A stretch of DNA of 18,274 nucleotides, from assembly GCA_027063065.1 (NCBI GenBank), contig JAMOSO010000010.1, positions 1-18,274 on the forward strand, read 5' to 3'. Under the pieces are notes generated by a model that worked only from the letters and a program-made list of their open reading frames with translations, was not told the DNA's origin and did no database searches. Below, piece by piece: positions 15,965 through 18,274 of this stretch. Numbering within the stretch: the stretch's first letter is position 1; every line of letters begins with the position of its first letter. This DNA is from Planctomycetota bacterium (lineage in GTDB: Bacteria > Planctomycetota > JAMOSO01). The translations under genes and the position numbers were made by a program.

Positions 15965-16981
15965 CTATTTAATTTCCCATGTGTCAGGACCTGCAACCAT
16001 TGACTGCAAATCATTAGAGCCTGATTTAATTGCAGATTCTACCTGATCGGTTAATAACTTATCATAAGTTGGTTTTTCAACATTTCTAAAAACACCTACG
16101 GGGATAGGATAATCTGGATGTTCGAGTTGCGAAAGCATATAAGCACAAGCTGGCGAATCCACCTTAGGATCATGAACCAAAACAGCATCTGTCGATGTTG
16201 CTAAATCAGCTAAATTAACAACTTTAGGATTCATACCATCAAAAGACAAACCTTTTTCTTTTTCTTTGCCAAAAATCATCGGCTTGCCCTCTTCTAAGAA
16301 AATCATATTATCATCACGATTTTCTTTACTGTATATTTTATCATAAGTACCTTTGTTAAAGATTACACAATTTTGCAAAATCTCAACAAAACTAATCCCC
16401 TTATGCTCGGCAGCCTGCTTAAAAACGCTGGCCATATGTTTTGGATTTGCATCATAAGTACGAGCAATAAAAGTTGCTTCGGCAGAAAGTGCAAATGATA
16501 TTGGGTTAATGGGATAGTCCAAAGACCCCAATGGGCTTGTCTTTGTTTTTTTACCCTGCTCTGATGTTGGCGAATACTGTCCTTTAGTTAAACCATAAAT
16601 TTTATTGTTAAACAATAAAACATTCATATCAATATTACGACGCAACATATGCAACATATGATTTCCGCCTATTGACAATCCATCACCATCACCAGTAATT
16701 ACCCATAAAGACAAATCTGGATTAGTAACCTTAACACCTGTAGCCACACCGGGAGCACGCCCATGTATAGTATGAAAGCCATAAGTATCCATATAATATG
16801 GAAAACGGCTTGAACAACCTATACCAGAAATCACTACAAAATTTTCTTTTGGGATACCTAATTCTGGCATAATTTTTTGCACAGAATTTAAAATAGCATA
16901 ATCTCCGCAACCTGGACACCAACGTACCATATTACCTGGCACAAAGTCTTTCTTGGTTAATTTTGCATTTGTGTCAGTCAT
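15965..16981 (-). CDS. korB: 2-oxoglutarate:ferredoxin oxidoreductase, beta subunit
   Basis: The thiamine-diphosphate subunit of a 2-oxoacid:ferredoxin oxidoreductase, which converts 2-oxoglutarate and CoA to succinyl-CoA and CO2 while reducing ferredoxin, or runs in reverse. 338 residues. RWCPGCGDYAIL (20-31) gives the first two cluster cysteines C22 and C25; C56 in GIGCSSRF and a later Cys in EILQNCVIFN complete the likely [4Fe-4S] ligands. The ThDP-Mg motif is GDGDGLSIGGNH (97-108), followed by NNKIYGLTKGQYSPTS (125-140). The short beta subunit with a separate fused gamma-alpha partner is the KorAB form. The ATG overlaps the korA stop by one base (TAATG), so translation is coupled. 2-oxoglutarate rather than pyruvate is inferred from the close match to KorB. 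Confidence 0.94.
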   Translation of the reverse strand: MTDTNAKLTKKDFVPGNMVRWCPGCGDYAILNSVQKIMPELGIPKENFVVISGIGCSSRFPYYMDTYGFHTIHGRAPGVATGVKVTNPDLSLWVITGDGDGLSIGGNHMLHMLRRNIDMNVLLFNNKIYGLTKGQYSPTSEQGKKTKTSPLGSLDYPINPISFALSAEATFIARTYDANPKHMASVFKQAAEHKGISFVEILQNCVIFNKGTYDKIYSKENRDDNMIFLEEGKPMIFGKEKEKGLSFDGMNPKVVNLADLATSTDAVLVHDPKVDSPACAYMLSQLEHPDYPIPVGVFRNVEKPTYDKLLTDQVESAIKSGSNDLQSMVAGPDTWEIK

Positions 16982-18274
16982 TATTTGCCCTCCAAAACAG
17001 AAATTATCGCTTTATCTATTTCTTCTACTGAAAATTGTTTGCCCTGAACTTTTGTTATGGACTTAACATCTATTAAATATTCTGAACGCAAAATAGTAGC
17101 TAATTGACCCATATTTAGCTCGGGAACAATCACGTGCTTAAATCTTTGCATAATTTCTTTTAAATCATTTGGCAATGGATAGATATTAGATAGACATAAT
17201 GCTCCTACCTTATTTCCTCGTACGCAATGCCTTTCTACGCCAGCTGTAATAGCACCCCATGTACCGCCCCAACCAAGCACTAAAACATCACCCTCTTCCT
17301 TGCAAAAGACCTCTGTAGGCTTATAACTATTGGCAATACCCTCTATTTTTTGCTTGCGTAATTTGACCATTTTTTCATGATTTAAACCATCGTGAGACAC
17401 CATGCCAGTTTCGTCTTTTTCTAATCCGCCTAAACGATGTTCAAGTCCCGGTGTGCCAGGTATAGCCAAGGTTCTAGACAAAGTTTTTTCATCGCGTTTA
17501 TAAGGTAAATATTCTTGATTTTCTTTAGCCACAGGCACATCAATTTTGTCTAACTTTGAAACATCAGGTACTTTCCAAGGTTCTGTTCCATTGGCAATAT
17601 ACCCATCGGTCAACAACAATACTGGCGTAGAATATTTAAGGGCTATTCTAGCTGCCTCAATTGCAGCGTAATAACAATCCCCCGGAGACTTGCCAGCCAC
17701 AATTGGCACGGGACATTCACCGTTACGGCCATACATTGCCTGAAACAAATCCGACTGTTCTGTTTTAGTTGGCAAACCCGTCGATGGACCTCCACGTTGT
17801 ACATCTACAATAACAAGAGGTAATTCTGACATAACCGCTAAGCCTATAAACTCTGATTTCAAAGCTAAGCCAGGGCCACTGGTGGTGGTTGCCGCCAAAG
17901 CCCCAGCAAACGAAGCCCCAATAGCAACACCAATACCGGCAATTTCGTCTTCGGCTTGCACTGTTTTAACACCTAAAGATTTATATCCAGCTAAATATTC
18001 TAAAATACCAGTTGCAGGCGTAATAGGATACGAACCCAAAACTAATTCGCGATCAGATAATTGTGAAGCTGTCAACAACCCCAATGCCGTAGCATTATTA
18101 CCCGTAATTGAACGATAAATACCTTTTTCTAAAGGAGCAGAACCAACGTGATATTTAGGCACGTTTATTTCTGTTGTTTCGCCTAAGTGATAACCCGTAT
18201 TTAATGCTAATGTATTAGCCTCGATCAACTCTGGTTTAGAGCCCCATTTTTTTTCAAACCACTTAATGGTAGAA
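16981..18274 (-). CDS. korA: 2-oxoglutarate:ferredoxin oxidoreductase, alpha subunit, 5'-truncated
   Basis: The partner of korB. The frame stays open to the right edge: upstream of an apparent TTG at 18228 it reads STIKWFEKKWGSKPELIEAN, matching the end of the gamma-type domain. So this is the fused gamma-alpha KorA of about 600 residues with its N-terminus outside the window. Visible parts: gamma end (GYHLGETTEI), then the alpha pyrimidine-binding region (GSYPITPATGILEYL, QAEDEIAGIGVAIGASFAGA, ATTTSGPGLALKSEF, VDVQRGGPSTGLPTKTEQSDLF). These are near-invariant in KorA/VorB. The C-terminal transketolase-like region ends SVLEGK. It is the first visible gene of the korA-korB-DUF362 unit; its promoter is not in the window. 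Confidence 0.95.
   Translation of the reverse strand, partial: STIKWFEKKWGSKPELIEANTLALNTGYHLGETTEINVPKYHVGSAPLEKGIYRSITGNNATALGLLTASQLSDRELVLGSYPITPATGILEYLAGYKSLGVKTVQAEDEIAGIGVAIGASFAGALAATTTSGPGLALKSEFIGLAVMSELPLVIVDVQRGGPSTGLPTKTEQSDLFQAMYGRNGECPVPIVAGKSPGDCYYAAIEAARIALKYSTPVLLLTDGYIANGTEPWKVPDVSKLDKIDVPVAKENQEYLPYKRDEKTLSRTLAIPGTPGLEHRLGGLEKDETGMVSHDGLNHEKMVKLRKQKIEGIANSYKPTEVFCKEEGDVLVLGWGGTWGAITAGVERHCVRGNKVGALCLSNIYPLPNDLKEIMQRFKHVIVPELNMGQLATILRSEYLIDVKSITKVQGKQFSVEEIDKAIISVLEGK

Noticed and set aside
18226-18228. TTG as the true start of korA
   Set aside because: The frame continues to the right edge with sequence matching the end of the gamma-type domain of KorA.
1-18274. CRISPR arrays, tRNA or rRNA genes, intact insertion sequences
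   Set aside because: I looked on both strands and saw no repeat-spacer pattern, no cloverleaf-like sequence, and no transposase gene.

Overview
The window is an AT-rich bacterial chromosome segment (roughly two thirds A+T by eye) holding mostly housekeeping genes. One gene, aconitase B, runs rightward from the left edge. Every other gene lies on the minus strand, so the leftmost 2.4 kb converges on the rest at a perfect 18-bp hairpin. Flavodoxin/ferredoxin-type 2-oxoacid metabolism, AcnB, an orphan CheA and MgtE fit a motile or surface-sensing Gram-negative-type bacterium with ferredoxin-linked carbon metabolism. The RNase HII-like protein is a divergent type that I associate with Planctomycetes/Lentisphaerae-like bacteria, but that is memory of family distribution, and the phylum cannot be fixed from the sequence alone.

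Layout from left to right. (1) acnB, 5'-truncated, plus strand. (2) rluD and metK, a two-gene minus-strand unit with a 3-nt gap, preceded by a 135-bp leader that contains mutually exclusive pairings. (3) A tightly packed minus-strand run read in the order kefB-type antiporter, HD-domain hydrolase, mgtE, RNase HII-like, M18 aminopeptidase, sulP. The gaps are 29, 4, -4, 8 and 28 nt, so these six genes probably form an operon. Three of the six are ion transporters and two of those carry CBS nucleotide-sensing pairs. (4) A 570-bp gene-poor gap (12141-12710) which is not empty. It holds the C-terminal 50 or so codons of a type I restriction specificity gene (hsdS), a start region resembling the N-terminus of another Hsd subunit fused just upstream of it, a small following ORF with its own ribosome binding site, two inverted repeats, and a GC-rich 44-nt palindrome. 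(5) cheA, with a well-formed terminator whose loop contains its stop codon. (6) korA (5' end off the right edge), korB and a DUF362 gene, joined by TAATG coupling and a 2-nt gap.

The genes make sense as pieces of central metabolism (aconitase; 2-oxoglutarate:ferredoxin oxidoreductase), SAM supply and ribosome modification (metK, rluD), ion homeostasis (kefB, mgtE, sulP) and chemosensory signalling (cheA). The only clear accessory material is the restriction-modification scar between kefB and cheA. I see no complete novel defence or mobile system. The most unusual items are the RM deletion scar, the divergent RNase HII-like enzyme, the CheA with a second apparently His-less HPt-like region, and the DUF362 protein coupled to KOR.
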